Assembly (NCBI GenBank): GCA_023436775.1
Contig: JAEZHW010000063.1
Span: 15,837-79,836 of the forward strand
Direction of reading: 5' to 3'
Length of the DNA: 64,000 bases
From: Actinomycetes bacterium
GTDB lineage: Bacteria > Actinomycetota > Actinomycetes > Actinomycetales > Microbacteriaceae
Shown here: positions 1 to 9,251 of the stretch, one piece after another
Layout: each line of letters begins with the position of its first letter
Position numbering within the stretch: position 1 is the stretch's first letter
The notes under the pieces: model-generated
The model's database searches: none
What the model was told of the DNA's origin: nothing
Seen by the model: only the letters and a program-made list of their open reading frames with translations
Made by a program: the position numbers and the translations under genes

Positions 1-1
1 G

Positions 2-949
2 AACTTCGATAACGATCCGCAGGGCCTGGGCAACGAGGTACTGCGCATCGTGCGGTTCTGGGCCGAGCGCGGGATCCGGATTTTCCGCGTCGACAACCCC
101 CACACCAAGCCGATCGCATTCTGGGAGTGGCTGATTGCCAGCGCTCGGGCCGAGTTCCCGGACCTGGTGTTCCTGGCCGAGGCATTCACCCGGCCGGCGA
201 TGCTGCATGGCCTGGCCAAGATTGGCTTCCAGCAGAGTTACAACTACTTCGCCTGGCGCAACACCAAAGCCGAGCTCACCGACTACCTCACCGAGCTCAG
301 CCGCGGCACCGAAGGTGCCCCCGACAAGCCGCGGGGCTCGGCGGATTTCCTCCGCCCCGCGCTCTGGGTGAACACCCCAGACATCCTCACCGAGTACCTG
401 CAATTCGGTGGCCGCCCCGCGTACAAGGTGCGCGCGGCAATTGCCGCAACCGCGGCACCGACCTGGGGCATGTACGCCGGCTACGAGTTGGTTGAGAACG
501 TGGCTCGACCTGGCTCGGAGGAGAATATCGACAACGAGAAGTACCAGTACCGGCCACGGAACTGGGCCCGAGCCGAAAAGCTGGGCGTCAGCCTCGCCCC
601 GTACATCACGGTGCTGAATCGGGCCCGCCGGGCCCACCCGGCGCTGCAGCAGTTGCGCAACCTGCGCTTCCACTGGTCCGACGATGATCAGGTACTGGTC
701 TACAGCAAGTATTTGGCCGCCGAGCACAGTCCGACCGGGGTCGCGGACACGATCATCGTGGTGGCCAACTTGGACCCGCACGCTGTGCGGGAGACGACCG
801 TGCACCTGGATATGCCAGAACTGCACCTACCGGACCACTTCCGGGTCCGCGACCTGATCACCGGCGCCGAGTGGCAGTGGGGCGCCCACAACTTCGTGCA
901 TCTGGACCCCTTCCAGGAGCCCGTCCACGTTCTGGAGGTCCTGCGATGA
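2..949 (+). CDS. glgE: GlgE maltosyltransferase, C-terminal part
   Basis: Alpha-1,4-glucan:maltose-1-phosphate maltosyltransferase, a cytoplasmic GH13 enzyme that extends glucans from maltose-1-phosphate made from trehalose. Only the last 315 residues are present; the frame is open to the left edge. The motif FRVDNPHTKP carries the presumed nucleophile Asp (residue 31 of the visible part) and FLAEAFTRP the acid/base Glu (residue 60); both are characteristic of GlgE rather than ordinary amylases. The stop overlaps the start of glgB in an ATGA, so the two are translationally coupled, as in many actinobacteria. The truncation is due to the window edge, not to decay. Confidence 0.95.
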   Translation, partial: NFDNDPQGLGNEVLRIVRFWAERGIRIFRVDNPHTKPIAFWEWLIASARAEFPDLVFLAEAFTRPAMLHGLAKIGFQQSYNYFAWRNTKAELTDYLTELSRGTEGAPDKPRGSADFLRPALWVNTPDILTEYLQFGGRPAYKVRAAIAATAAPTWGMYAGYELVENVARPGSEENIDNEKYQYRPRNWARAEKLGVSLAPYITVLNRARRAHPALQQLRNLRFHWSDDDQVLVYSKYLAAEHSPTGVADTIIVVANLDPHAVRETTVHLDMPELHLPDHFRVRDLITGAEWQWGAHNFVHLDPFQEPVHVLEVLR

Positions 950-3144
950 CGCCGCTGACGAGTCACCCGCTCACGCTGAGCCAGGACGAGCTCGTCAGCC
1001 TTGCCGAGGGTCGGCACGCACACCCGCACCACGTCTTGGGAGCCCACCCAGTGCCCACCACGGGTCGCAACCGTGCGAACACCCTGATCCGGGTGGTTCG
1101 TCCACTCGCCGAGGCGGTGCTCGCCATCCTCCCCGACGGCGTGGAAACGCCCCTGGCACACGAGGGACACGGCATCTGGTCCGGCCTGGCCAACGGTGCG
1201 GTCAGCGCGTATCGCATTCGCGCCCGCTACAGCGACGGCAACGAGTGGGAAGACGAAGACCCATACCGCTTCCCGGTGAGCCTCGGGGAACTGGACCTCT
1301 ACCTGATCGATGAGGGTCGGCATGAGCAGCTCTGGCAGGTGCTGGGTGCCCACGTGCGCACCATCGAGGGGGTGACCGGGGTCAGCTTCTCGGTCTGGGC
1401 GCCACGAGCGACCGCAGTGCAGGTCCTCGGCGACTTCAACAACTGGGACGGCGGCCGACACGCGATGCGTCGACTGCCTGGCGTCGGTGTCTGGGAACTG
1501 TTTGTGCCAGGCCTGCACGCCGGAGCGCTGTACAAGTTCAACATCCTCGGTGCGGACGGCCACTGGCACAAGAAGGCTGATCCGATGGCGCAGGCCACTG
1601 AGGCCCCGCCCGCGACTGCCAGCCGAGTGTGGGAGAGCCGCTACCAGTGGAATGACAGCGACTGGCTGGCCTCGCGCGCGGCCCAGAATCCACACCTGGG
1701 CCCCATGAGCGTGTACGAAATGCACCTGGGCTCGTGGCGGCCGGGGCTGGGCTATCGCGAACTGGCGGAACAGCTCATCGACTATCTGCTGGAACTCGGC
1801 AGCACCCACGTGGAATTCCTGCCGCTGGCCGAGCACCCCTACGGCCCAAGTTGGGGCTACCAGGTCAGCGGCTACTACGCCCCAACCGCGCGCTTCGGCA
1901 ATCCGGACGACCTGAAGTACCTCATCGATCGCCTGCACCAGGCTGGCATCGGCGTGATCATGGACTGGGTGCCGGGGCACTTCCCCAAGGATGAATTTGC
2001 GCTCGCCCGCTTCGACGGCGCCCCACTGTACGAGCACCCGGATCCGCGGCGAGGCGAGCACATGGACTGGGGCACGCTGATTTTTGACTACGGACAGCCA
2101 CAGGTGCGCAACTTCCTGGTCGCCAACGCACTGTACTGGCTCGAAGAGTTCCACGTCGATGGCCTGCGTGTGGACGCGGTGGCCTCGATGCTCTACCTTG
2201 ACTACTCCCGCAATCCCGGGGAGTGGGAGCCCAACGTGCACGGGGGCCGCGAAAACCTGGAGGCGATCGCATTCCTGCAGGAGGTCAATGCCACTGCCTA
2301 CAAGCGCAACCCCGGCATCGTGATGATCGCGGAAGAATCCACCGCCTTCCCCGGCGTCACAGCTCCCACCAGCAGTGGCGGCCTCGGCTTCGGCCTGAAG
2401 TGGAACATGGGCTGGATGAACGACTCCCTGTCGTACATCGAGCACGACCCGCTCTACCGCTCGCACCACCACGGCAACCTGACACATACCCTCAGTTACG
2501 CCTTCTCGGAACAGTTCCTGCTGCCGATCAGTCATGACGAGGTCGTGCACGGCAAGCGCTCGCTGCTCGGCAAAATGCCGGGTGATGCCTGGCAACAACA
2601 CGCGAACGCACGAGCCTTCCTGGCGTATATGTGGGCGTATCCGGGCAAGCAGTTGCTGTTCATGGGTCAGGAATTTGGCCAACGCAGCGAGTGGGGTTCA
2701 GACCGAGCTCTGGACTGGTGGCAGCTCGACCAGCCTGCCGCGGCCGGCCTGCTGCGCCTCGTGGGGCAGCTCAACCGGCTCTACCGCGAGCACGAGGCGC
2801 TCTGGAGCCGCGATGCCGACGCCCATGCCTTCGAATGGCTCGACGCCTCCTCGGCCGAGCACAGCACACTGGCCTTCCTGCGCCGCGGTCAGAGCACACA
2901 GCCGGTGGTCGCCATCGTGAACTTTTCGGGCCGCCCACTCACGGACTATCGGGTGGGTCTGCCGCACCGCGGCCCCTGGCGGGAAATCCTCAACACGGAT
3001 GCCGCCGAGTTCGGCGGTTCCGGCGTGGGGAACTTGGGCACGGTGACCGCCGAGGACGTGCCCTGGGCCGGGCGCGATGCGAGCGCAGCGCTGACCGTGC
3101 CGCCGCTGGGAGCGATCTGGCTGACGCACGCCTCGTCGTCGTAG
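946..3144 (+). CDS. glgB: 1,4-alpha-glucan branching enzyme GlgB
   Basis: Introduces alpha-1,6 branches into the glucan made by GlgE; cytoplasmic. 732 residues, usual length. An N-terminal CBM48-type domain (about residues 120-210, containing VLGDFNNWDG) precedes the GH13 barrel. Conserved regions are intact: DWVPGHFP (Asp340), GLRVDAV with nucleophile Asp410, IAEES with acid/base Glu463, and SHDEVVHGK with Asp531; spacing matches the E. coli enzyme. The start is set at the ATG that overlaps the glgE stop (ATGA); an upstream in-frame start inside glgE is not needed. A GC-rich hairpin follows the stop. Confidence 0.97.
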   Translation: MTPLTSHPLTLSQDELVSLAEGRHAHPHHVLGAHPVPTTGRNRANTLIRVVRPLAEAVLAILPDGVETPLAHEGHGIWSGLANGAVSAYRIRARYSDGNEWEDEDPYRFPVSLGELDLYLIDEGRHEQLWQVLGAHVRTIEGVTGVSFSVWAPRATAVQVLGDFNNWDGGRHAMRRLPGVGVWELFVPGLHAGALYKFNILGADGHWHKKADPMAQATEAPPATASRVWESRYQWNDSDWLASRAAQNPHLGPMSVYEMHLGSWRPGLGYRELAEQLIDYLLELGSTHVEFLPLAEHPYGPSWGYQVSGYYAPTARFGNPDDLKYLIDRLHQAGIGVIMDWVPGHFPKDEFALARFDGAPLYEHPDPRRGEHMDWGTLIFDYGQPQVRNFLVANALYWLEEFHVDGLRVDAVASMLYLDYSRNPGEWEPNVHGGRENLEAIAFLQEVNATAYKRNPGIVMIAEESTAFPGVTAPTSSGGLGFGLKWNMGWMNDSLSYIEHDPLYRSHHHGNLTHTLSYAFSEQFLLPISHDEVVHGKRSLLGKMPGDAWQQHANARAFLAYMWAYPGKQLLFMGQEFGQRSEWGSDRALDWWQLDQPAAAGLLRLVGQLNRLYREHEALWSRDADAHAFEWLDASSAEHSTLAFLRRGQSTQPVVAIVNFSGRPLTDYRVGLPHRGPWREILNTDAAEFGGSGVGNLGTVTAEDVPWAGRDASAALTVPPLGAIWLTHASSS

Positions 3145-3162
3145 GCGCGGACAATGCGCACC

Positions 3163-3182
3163 GTGCGGGCCGCAGCCCGCGC
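3163..3182. terminator. Short GC hairpin between convergent genes
   Basis: Eight-base stem (one G-T pair) with loop CGCA, in the 50 bases between the ends of glgB and the thioredoxin/TPR gene. It is placed to terminate both; there is no clear T-run. Confidence 0.45.
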
Positions 3183-3194
3183 CGCTGCCCGCGG

Positions 3195-4154
3195 CTAGAA
3201 CAGCAGCGAGGTGAGGCGACGACGAGCCTTGATGACCTCGGGGTCCTCGGCACCGACGACCTCAAAGAGTTCCAGCAGGCGGGTGCGCACCGTGGTCTTG
3301 TCCGGCTCGTCCAGGGTCGGGAACATGGTCAAGAGCCGGTCAAAGGCGTCGAAGAAGTGGCCGCCAGAGACGTCCAAGTCAGCCACGTCGAGCTGGGCCT
3401 GCACATCTCGGGGTGCCGCGGCGGCAGCATCACGGATAGCCGCCATCGACTTGCCCTGCAGACGACGCAGTAGCGAGACCTGGGCCAGTCCCGCTTTCGC
3501 CATCGCATCGGCCGGTTGTTCGGCCAGGGCGCGCTTGTACGCGTCAATTGCAGCGTCATAGTCACGGCGCTCGATGGCGTCGTAGGCCTCCTGGTGCAGC
3601 GGCGGCAGCGGCGGCTCCGCCGGTTCCGCGGCCGCGTCACCCTCACCCTCCGGAACGGCGATGCCGTTCAGGCCCTGCTGCTGCGCAATCGCCAGCAACT
3701 CGTCGAAGACCTCGGTGAGCTGCTGCGGCGCGATGGCTCCCGAGAACAGCCCCATCGGACGGCCACCGATCAGTGCCAGCACGGTCGGCACCGCAGAGAC
3801 GCGGAGAGCGGCGACGAGGTCGCGGCTGGTCGCCACGTCAATCCGCCCCAGGAGCAGGCGACCACCGCGGTTGCGGATCTCCTGCTCGAGCACCGGGCTC
3901 AACTGCTCCGACTCCGGCACCCCGGCCTGGAAGACTTCGAGAATCACTGGCAGCACGGTCGAAACCTGCGCCACTTGCTCCAGGCGGGCCTCGTCGACGG
4001 ACAGCACGAGGCTCGGCACGCGCACGCGGGTTCCCTCGGGCGCGCGCGGGTCCTCACCCGGGACGGTGGGCGGGGTCGGCTGGTTCGCGGCAGCGGCTCG
4101 TCGCGCCCCCGGCAGGTTGGAGAAATCCATCACACCACCACTGGGCAACGCCAC
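3195..4154 (-). CDS. Thioredoxin-like/TPR co-chaperone (YbbN/CnoX type)
   Basis: 319 residues. The N-terminal half (about 45-165) has a thioredoxin fold, with the helix-capping cis-Pro segment SAVPTVLALIGGRP. The position of the CxxC motif reads VFQAGVPESEQ, so there is no active-site cysteine and no thiol-redox activity is expected. The C-terminal half (about 185-319) has helical TPR-like repeats typical of YbbN/CnoX, which hands clients to chaperones. The GTG start at the right end is chosen because a perfect AAGGAGGT lies six bases upstream; the internal ATG eight codons later has none. The start overlaps the stop of the upstream membrane-protein gene by one base, so they form an operon. 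Confidence 0.85.
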   Translation of the reverse strand: MALPSGGVMDFSNLPGARRAAAANQPTPPTVPGEDPRAPEGTRVRVPSLVLSVDEARLEQVAQVSTVLPVILEVFQAGVPESEQLSPVLEQEIRNRGGRLLLGRIDVATSRDLVAALRVSAVPTVLALIGGRPMGLFSGAIAPQQLTEVFDELLAIAQQQGLNGIAVPEGEGDAAAEPAEPPLPPLHQEAYDAIERRDYDAAIDAYKRALAEQPADAMAKAGLAQVSLLRRLQGKSMAAIRDAAAAAPRDVQAQLDVADLDVSGGHFFDAFDRLLTMFPTLDEPDKTTVRTRLLELFEVVGAEDPEVIKARRRLTSLLF

Positions 4155-5893
4155 TAGCGAACCTCCTTTGCCGACACAATCTGCTGCTGATAGCCGAGGA
4201 GGCGAATCTGACCGGCATCGCCATCCACGGGAACGTAGAACAACAACTGAATACCGTAGCCGACCGTGATGCCGCGCATCGTCGAGGCCTTGCCAAGCAG
4301 ATGCCGGGACTCACCCGAGACCGCGACTTCCTGATACTGCCCGCGCGGACGCACCGTCTCAGTGTCGATGAAGTATCCGGCCACCAAGGCACCGGAGTCA
4401 GCGGTTGAGAACGCCAGCGGCTCGTACTTGTCCAATTCAGTACCGAAGCTGACGCGGGCGTTGGCCTGCAACTTGCGCTTCCGGTCAGCCTTGAACTTCG
4501 CACCGATCTGGTCCGGCAGCGAGTCCTCGAGGATCTCGAAGTTGTCGTAGTGCTCCGCCTTCTCGCCGTCCAACAACAACTTCGCGTAGGCATTCACCGT
4601 CTGCTTCGGGGTCAGCAGCAGCAGGTCCAAGTCCGCAGCCAGGCGAGGCGCACCAACCGTGGGCGCGGCGACCGCTGGCAGCGACTGCACCAGGTCGAGG
4701 TCGTAGACCAAGCGGTACGGCTCGCGAGGGCTGGCCTGTTCCAACACCAGCAGCACCTGACGGTTGCCCTCTTCTGCCTCCTCGACGACCACGGCCATCG
4801 CCGTGCGCGGCCAGTTCAGCGTTGCCTCGGGCAGGACAAACTGCGGCGGTCCCGCCGGGATCTGCGGCAAGGGGTCAATCGAGGAGCGGCGGGAACGAAT
4901 GGTGTAGTTCGCCACTCGGGCGTCGTAGCTGGCGCCCTTAGCCCGGGTCGCCAGCAGGTCCTGGTCCGCCTCCGCGTCGGCCTCATCAATGACGGTCTTC
5001 ACGCGAGCGAGGATGCGGTTCAGTTGCGCTTCCGTGACGGCGACGTTCGAGACTGGCTCGGGATCGACGGTGGGTTCCGGCGAGGGGGTGGGCTGCGTCG
5101 CCGGGGTGCAGCCCGCCAGCAGCGCGGGAACCAGTGCGATACCGACCAGGGCACCGCCGAAGGAACGTCCCGCGGCACGGCGACCCTTCTGCGGAGCTGC
5201 GATACCTGCGCGGCTGGGCTTATACGCCTTGCTCGCGCTGATCGGCTTCGGCGGCTTCGGCGCGCGGCTGGACTTCCGGCGCGGACCGCGCTGACGACGC
5301 CACTGAATCAAGCCAGAGATGTAGGCGATGAAGCCGAGGGCCGCAAGCACGGCGCCGGCCAGGATCAATGGACCGGCATAGGGCGTGCTGTTGTCACGCG
5401 GCCACTGCAAGGTCAGTTCCGCCGCAATCGGCTTCGTCCCATCGATCGCGACGAGCAGCGCGGTGTCCGAGGACAGCGTGAAGGAAGCACGCAGGTCATC
5501 CTCGGTGTCTTGAATGAACTCGTCCAGCCACAAGTCGCTGCCCGCCGGGTTCGGGGCGACGGCCTCACTGCCCTGGATCAGGCTCTGGGTGAGTTCACCA
5601 GCCTCGTTGCGACTGATGTGCGTGTAGGTGGTGTCGCCGATCCATGCCTCGACATCGGCCGCGCGACCATAGGCCACCAACTTGCTGTCAGCACCGGCGA
5701 GGCGCATGGACTGCTTGCCCGGATACCCAGTCAAGGCACTGCCGGTGACCATCGCCAGCGGGGTGTCCTGAATCTGCACCGACTCGGTGTAGGTGTCCGG
5801 TCCGAGCCAGACGGTGCGCTGGGCGATTCCCAGGCTCAATGAGATTGCAGACAGGAAGAAGCACACAATGGCGATCACGAAACGCAACGTCAT
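4154..5893 (-). CDS. Membrane protein with internal lipobox (unrecognised)
   Basis: 579 residues; I do not recognise a characterised family. TM1 is at about 4-24, followed by an extracytoplasmic region of about 150 residues, then TM2 at about 173-197, a strongly basic Pro/Lys/Arg loop (198-243), and a third hydrophobic segment (244-261) ending in LLAGC (Cys262). A Pro/Thr/Glu linker (263-280) and a C-terminal alpha/beta-looking domain with no cysteine follow. The second half alone looks like a complete lipoprotein, so the gene may be a fusion of a membrane protein and a lipoprotein. The ATG is chosen because AGGAGGA abuts it; the open frame upstream is non-coding. Coupled to the thioredoxin/TPR gene. 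A cell-envelope role is an inference. Confidence 0.75.
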   Translation of the reverse strand: MTLRFVIAIVCFFLSAISLSLGIAQRTVWLGPDTYTESVQIQDTPLAMVTGSALTGYPGKQSMRLAGADSKLVAYGRAADVEAWIGDTTYTHISRNEAGELTQSLIQGSEAVAPNPAGSDLWLDEFIQDTEDDLRASFTLSSDTALLVAIDGTKPIAAELTLQWPRDNSTPYAGPLILAGAVLAALGFIAYISGLIQWRRQRGPRRKSSRAPKPPKPISASKAYKPSRAGIAAPQKGRRAAGRSFGGALVGIALVPALLAGCTPATQPTPSPEPTVDPEPVSNVAVTEAQLNRILARVKTVIDEADAEADQDLLATRAKGASYDARVANYTIRSRRSSIDPLPQIPAGPPQFVLPEATLNWPRTAMAVVVEEAEEGNRQVLLVLEQASPREPYRLVYDLDLVQSLPAVAAPTVGAPRLAADLDLLLLTPKQTVNAYAKLLLDGEKAEHYDNFEILEDSLPDQIGAKFKADRKRKLQANARVSFGTELDKYEPLAFSTADSGALVAGYFIDTETVRPRGQYQEVAVSGESRHLLGKASTMRGITVGYGIQLLFYVPVDGDAGQIRLLGYQQQIVSAKEVR

Positions 5894-6084
5894 TCCTCCT
5901 GTTCCGACAGTGCAGCCTATCGAAGATGCAGCCCCACTTCCTCTCTGTTGGCTGAACACCGCCCGAATGCTGGCAGGTATTGATGTGCCCTGCCGACTGG
6001 CCCTTGGCCAGGTGTAGTGCCCTAGAATCGGAGGGTTCCACGCGTGTGCACTCAGCACACCAACGAGCCAGGAGGATCCACGCG

Positions 6085-7305
6085 ATGGCAGACGACTGGG
6101 AGTTCCCGCAAGCGTTCCGCGGCTATGACAAGGACGCCGTGGACAAGGCCCTGCAGGAACTGCGCCGTGAAGTCATTCAGGCCAACGCGCAGGCCGCCGA
6201 GGCGACCAAGGAAGTCGGTCGACTCACCGCGGAACTGAACGAGCTGCGCAGCGAACTCGAAGAGTCGTCCCTGCCGAGCTACGCGGGCCTCGGTCGCAAG
6301 CTCGAACTCGTGCTGCGCAATGCGGAAGAAGAATCCACCCGTCTCATCGGCGAGACCGAACTGCGCGCCAACCGCACCCGTACCGAGGTCATCGCAGAAG
6401 CGCAGCGCACGCTCGAAGAGGCTCAGGCCAACGCCGAACAACTCGTGCAGACGGCGCAGGAAGAGGCGGACGAGCACCGTGCGGCCGCTCGGGCCGAGGC
6501 GGAAGCAATCATCGCCCGCGCCCGTGAAGAAGCCGAGGCACTCACCCAGGAAGCCGTCCGCGAGGCTGCCGCCATCCGCGGCGCCGTCGCCACCGAGGCC
6601 GCCGAGGCACGAGCCACGGCCAAGCGCGAAGCGGCCGCCGCCATCGCCGACGCCGAGCGTGAGGCCGCCGAGCTGCGTCTGGTCGCCCACAACGAACTGG
6701 AAGCCGTCCGCGCCGAGAAGGCTGCGATCGCCAGCCAAATCGAGCAGGCCCGGATTGACCTCGAGGTGGAACTGACCGCTCGTCGCGCTGAGGCCGAGCA
6801 AGAGTTCCTCGCCCGCCACCAGGAAGCCGTCGCCCAGACGCAGAAGTACTTGGACGAGGCCAACGCTCGCCTGGCAGAAGCCACCCGCCGCGCCGCTGAC
6901 AAGAGCCTCGAGGCCGACACGGTCGAGGCGGCCGCGAAGGTCAAGGCCAAGGAACTGGTCGAGGCCGCTGAGGCACAGGCTCGCGAAATCCTCGCCGAGT
7001 CGCAGGCCAAGTCGCGCAGCCTGATCGTGAACGCCAAGGAAGAAACCGCCGCCGTGCTGCGCGCCGCCGAAGAGCGTCTGCGCCGCATCCAGGTGGAGCG
7101 TGACGCCGTGGCTGGCTACTTCGAGAGCCTGCGCGAGGTCATCGAGCACGCCGAGAAGGTGCAGGCCGCCGGTGACCGTCGCGTGCCGCGCAAGGCAAAG
7201 GCCGCTACCGCAACCACGGCCGACTCCGCCACTGCGGCAGCAGAGACCGTCGCTGAGACCGGCGTGGCCAGTATCGTCGAAGTCCCCGACGGCGACGGCG
7301 ACTAG
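6085..7305 (+). CDS. DivIVA-like coiled-coil protein
   Basis: 406 residues. The N-terminus carries FRGYDKDAVDKAL (11-23), the DivIVA-type signature, then an almost uninterrupted Ala/Glu/Arg-rich coiled coil to about residue 370, and an Ala/Thr-rich tail ending in an acidic patch. Such proteins act in actinobacteria as polar or septal scaffolds; this one is longer than Wag31. The ATG at 6085 has GGAGGA nine bases upstream; the longer open frame starting at 5980 has no ribosome site and starts inside the divergent promoter region. Transcribed away from the lipobox membrane protein. It could also be a general cytoskeletal filament protein. Confidence 0.8.
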   Translation: MADDWEFPQAFRGYDKDAVDKALQELRREVIQANAQAAEATKEVGRLTAELNELRSELEESSLPSYAGLGRKLELVLRNAEEESTRLIGETELRANRTRTEVIAEAQRTLEEAQANAEQLVQTAQEEADEHRAAARAEAEAIIARAREEAEALTQEAVREAAAIRGAVATEAAEARATAKREAAAAIADAEREAAELRLVAHNELEAVRAEKAAIASQIEQARIDLEVELTARRAEAEQEFLARHQEAVAQTQKYLDEANARLAEATRRAADKSLEADTVEAAAKVKAKELVEAAEAQAREILAESQAKSRSLIVNAKEETAAVLRAAEERLRRIQVERDAVAGYFESLREVIEHAEKVQAAGDRRVPRKAKAATATTADSATAAAETVAETGVASIVEVPDGDGD

Positions 7306-7346
7306 AACACTGCTGCCGATTCCACGGATTCCGGCGAGCCCCCGGG

Positions 7347-7352
7347 TACGCT
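7347..7352 (+). promoter_or_regulatory. -10 element, leaderless start
   Basis: TACGCT ends seven bases before the ATG at 7360, with no ribosome site between, as expected for a transcript starting at or near the A of ATG. Confidence 0.5.
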
Positions 7353-7359
7353 GGGCCGC

Positions 7360-8409
7360 ATGAAGATTGCGAATCCGTTCCGGCTGGCCTTGATTGCCAC
7401 GCTCGGCGTTGGTGTCGGTCTGCTGATCTGGGGTGCCGTTGGCAGCCTCACCACGATCCTGACCTATATCGGTGCCGCGCTCTTCATCGCGCTCGGCATT
7501 GACCCGCTGATCAAGTTGTTGGAACGCCGCGGCATGCCGCGCGGACTCGCCCTGGGCATCGTGGTGCTGCTGGCCATCGGCGTGCTCACCGGCGTCATCC
7601 TCGCCATTGTGCCGATCGTCGCCACCCAGGCGGGTGCCTATATTGAACGCACCATCCAGTTCTTCTCGGAAGGCGGCTGGGATCGGTTCATCGCGGACCT
7701 GCAGGGCAACCTCCCTGAGTGGATTGACCTCAGCGGCGTTGCCGCCCAGGTCGCCGACTTCTTCAGCAACAACATCGGCGGTGTCGCCGGCGGTGTGGTC
7801 AACGTTGGTCTCGGTATCGCCAACGGACTCTTCGGCGGCTTGATCATTCTGATCTTGACGCTGTACTTCACCGTCTCGCTCGACTCCATCAAGCGCACGA
7901 TGTACCGCTTCGTGCCGGCCAGCAAGCGCGAGCGCTTCGCGGAACTCAGCGAGGAGATCAGCCAGTCGGTGGGTCGCTATGTGATCGGCCAGGCCACCGT
8001 CGCCCTGATCAATGCCGTCTTCAGCTTCATCGTGCTCACCGTCGTGGGCGCGCCGTTCCCCGCCGTACTCGCCTTCCTGGCCTTCCTCCTGGCAATGATC
8101 CCGCTGGTCGGTTCGCTGGCAAGTGCGACGATCATCACGTTGTCGTACCTGCTGCTCGGCCAGAACACGTGGCTGCCCTGGTGGGCGCTGGCGATCATCT
8201 TCGTGGTCTACATGCAGATCGAGGCGAACATCATCTCGCCGCGCGTGATGAACCGTGCTGTGTCGGTGCCAGCACCGATCGTCGTGATCGCGGCCCTCGT
8301 CGGTGGCACGCTGCTCGGCCTGTTGGGCGCACTGATTGCGATCCCGGTCGCCGCATCGATCATGCTGATTATGCGCGAGGTGGTCATTCCGAAGCAGGAC
8401 GCGAAGTAG
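7360..8409 (+). CDS. AI-2E family transporter (permease)
   Basis: 349 residues with about seven or eight hydrophobic helices, the layout of the AI-2E transporter/YdiK/PerM family. The start is a pair of TM helices (8-65), then KLLERRGMPRGLALGIVVLL, a long extracytoplasmic loop, and C-terminal helices holding the family's conserved segment around PLVGSLASATI and the end IPVAASIMLIMREVV. Members are proposed efflux permeases for autoinducer-2 or Na+/H+; the substrate cannot be read here. It is followed by a strong bidirectional terminator. Confidence 0.9.
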   Translation: MKIANPFRLALIATLGVGVGLLIWGAVGSLTTILTYIGAALFIALGIDPLIKLLERRGMPRGLALGIVVLLAIGVLTGVILAIVPIVATQAGAYIERTIQFFSEGGWDRFIADLQGNLPEWIDLSGVAAQVADFFSNNIGGVAGGVVNVGLGIANGLFGGLIILILTLYFTVSLDSIKRTMYRFVPASKRERFAELSEEISQSVGRYVIGQATVALINAVFSFIVLTVVGAPFPAVLAFLAFLLAMIPLVGSLASATIITLSYLLLGQNTWLPWWALAIIFVVYMQIEANIISPRVMNRAVSVPAPIVVIAALVGGTLLGLLGALIAIPVAASIMLIMREVVIPKQDAK

Positions 8410-8429
8410 CGAACCAGCCAAACACCGCT

Positions 8430-8458
8430 GCAGGCGCGTCCCACTGGGGCGCGCCTGC
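8430..8458. terminator. Bidirectional hairpin terminator
   Basis: Perfect nine-base stem GCAGGCGCG/CGCGCCTGC with an 11-base loop, between the convergent permease and hydrolase genes. Confidence 0.7.
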
Positions 8459-8501
8459 CGTCGTGTGATGGCCGTCTCATACGAGCGGGGCGACCACTGA
8501 G

Positions 8502-9251
8502 CTATTCGGCGGGCTGCTCCGGCAACGCACCAACCCACTCGGTGGGTAGCGGTGCCGCGGCCGGGTTTACCCTCGCCACGATCTCGTTGAGCACACGCCG
8601 GGTCGAGGTCTCCCCCACCCAGAGGTGACGGGCGCCATCCACCGGGACAAGGTCGACCTCGGGCACGATCGCGAATTTGACCGCCGCCTCGGCCGGCTGC
8701 AGGAAGTCGTCGTGCTCCGGGATGAGTGCAGTCAGCGGCACCCCGGACCCCGCCCAGCGCGCGAGTTCTTCCGGGGTGGTGCGACGCAACGGGGGCGACA
8801 GCAAGATGGCGCCGCTGATCGGATGATCGAGGCCGTACTTCAGCGTCAATTCCGTACCGAAGGACCAACCCACCAGCCACGGGCTCGGCAGGCCGCGCTC
8901 AGCAACGAAGGCCATCGCCGCCGCCACATCCGCGCGCTCGGTCACCCCATCACCGAAGCTGCCGTCACTGGTGCCGCGTGGCGAGGTGACGCCACGCAAG
9001 TTGAAGCGCAGCACAGCGATATTCGCCAGCGCTGGCAGACGCGCGGCGGACTTGCGGATGATGTGGGAGTCCATGAATCCGCCATGGGTCGGCAGCGGGT
9101 GCAGCGTGACCAGGGTCGCGACCGGGGCGCCGGACTCGGGCAGCGCGAGCTCGCCGACCAGGGTGAGTCCGTCCTCGGTGTATAGAGTGATGTCTTCGCG
9201 GCGGGCGGGCAACACCAGGCCACCACGGATCTCGACGGGCTGATCGTTCAT
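8502..9251 (-). CDS. Alpha/beta hydrolase
   Basis: 249 residues, single domain. The nucleophile elbow is GWSFGTE; the likely acid is in IPEHDD and the catalytic His in GARHLWVG, so the triad looks intact. LHPLPTHGGFMDSH near residue 50 supplies the oxyanion-hole region. Resembles the dienelactone-hydrolase-like group acting on small esters or peptides; the substrate is unknown. The start overlaps the stop of the upstream zinc-ribbon gene in ATGA, so the two are co-translated. Confidence 0.88.
   Translation of the reverse strand: MNDQPVEIRGGLVLPARREDITLYTEDGLTLVGELALPESGAPVATLVTLHPLPTHGGFMDSHIIRKSAARLPALANIAVLRFNLRGVTSPRGTSDGSFGDGVTERADVAAAMAFVAERGLPSPWLVGWSFGTELTLKYGLDHPISGAILLSPPLRRTTPEELARWAGSGVPLTALIPEHDDFLQPAEAAVKFAIVPEVDLVPVDGARHLWVGETSTRRVLNEIVARVNPAAAPLPTEWVGALPEQPAE

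Noticed and set aside
700..2682. 660-codon open frame opposite glgE/glgB
   Set aside because: Antisense shadow in high-GC DNA; composition rich in His, Arg, Val without domain, and glgB is certain.
4550..5842. 430-codon plus-strand frame
   Set aside because: Antisense to the membrane protein gene; Gln/Arg-rich and without any recognisable domain.
6052..8880. 942-codon minus-strand open frame
   Set aside because: Runs antisense to the DivIVA-like and AI-2E genes; repetitive Arg/Asp composition mirrors the coiled coil.
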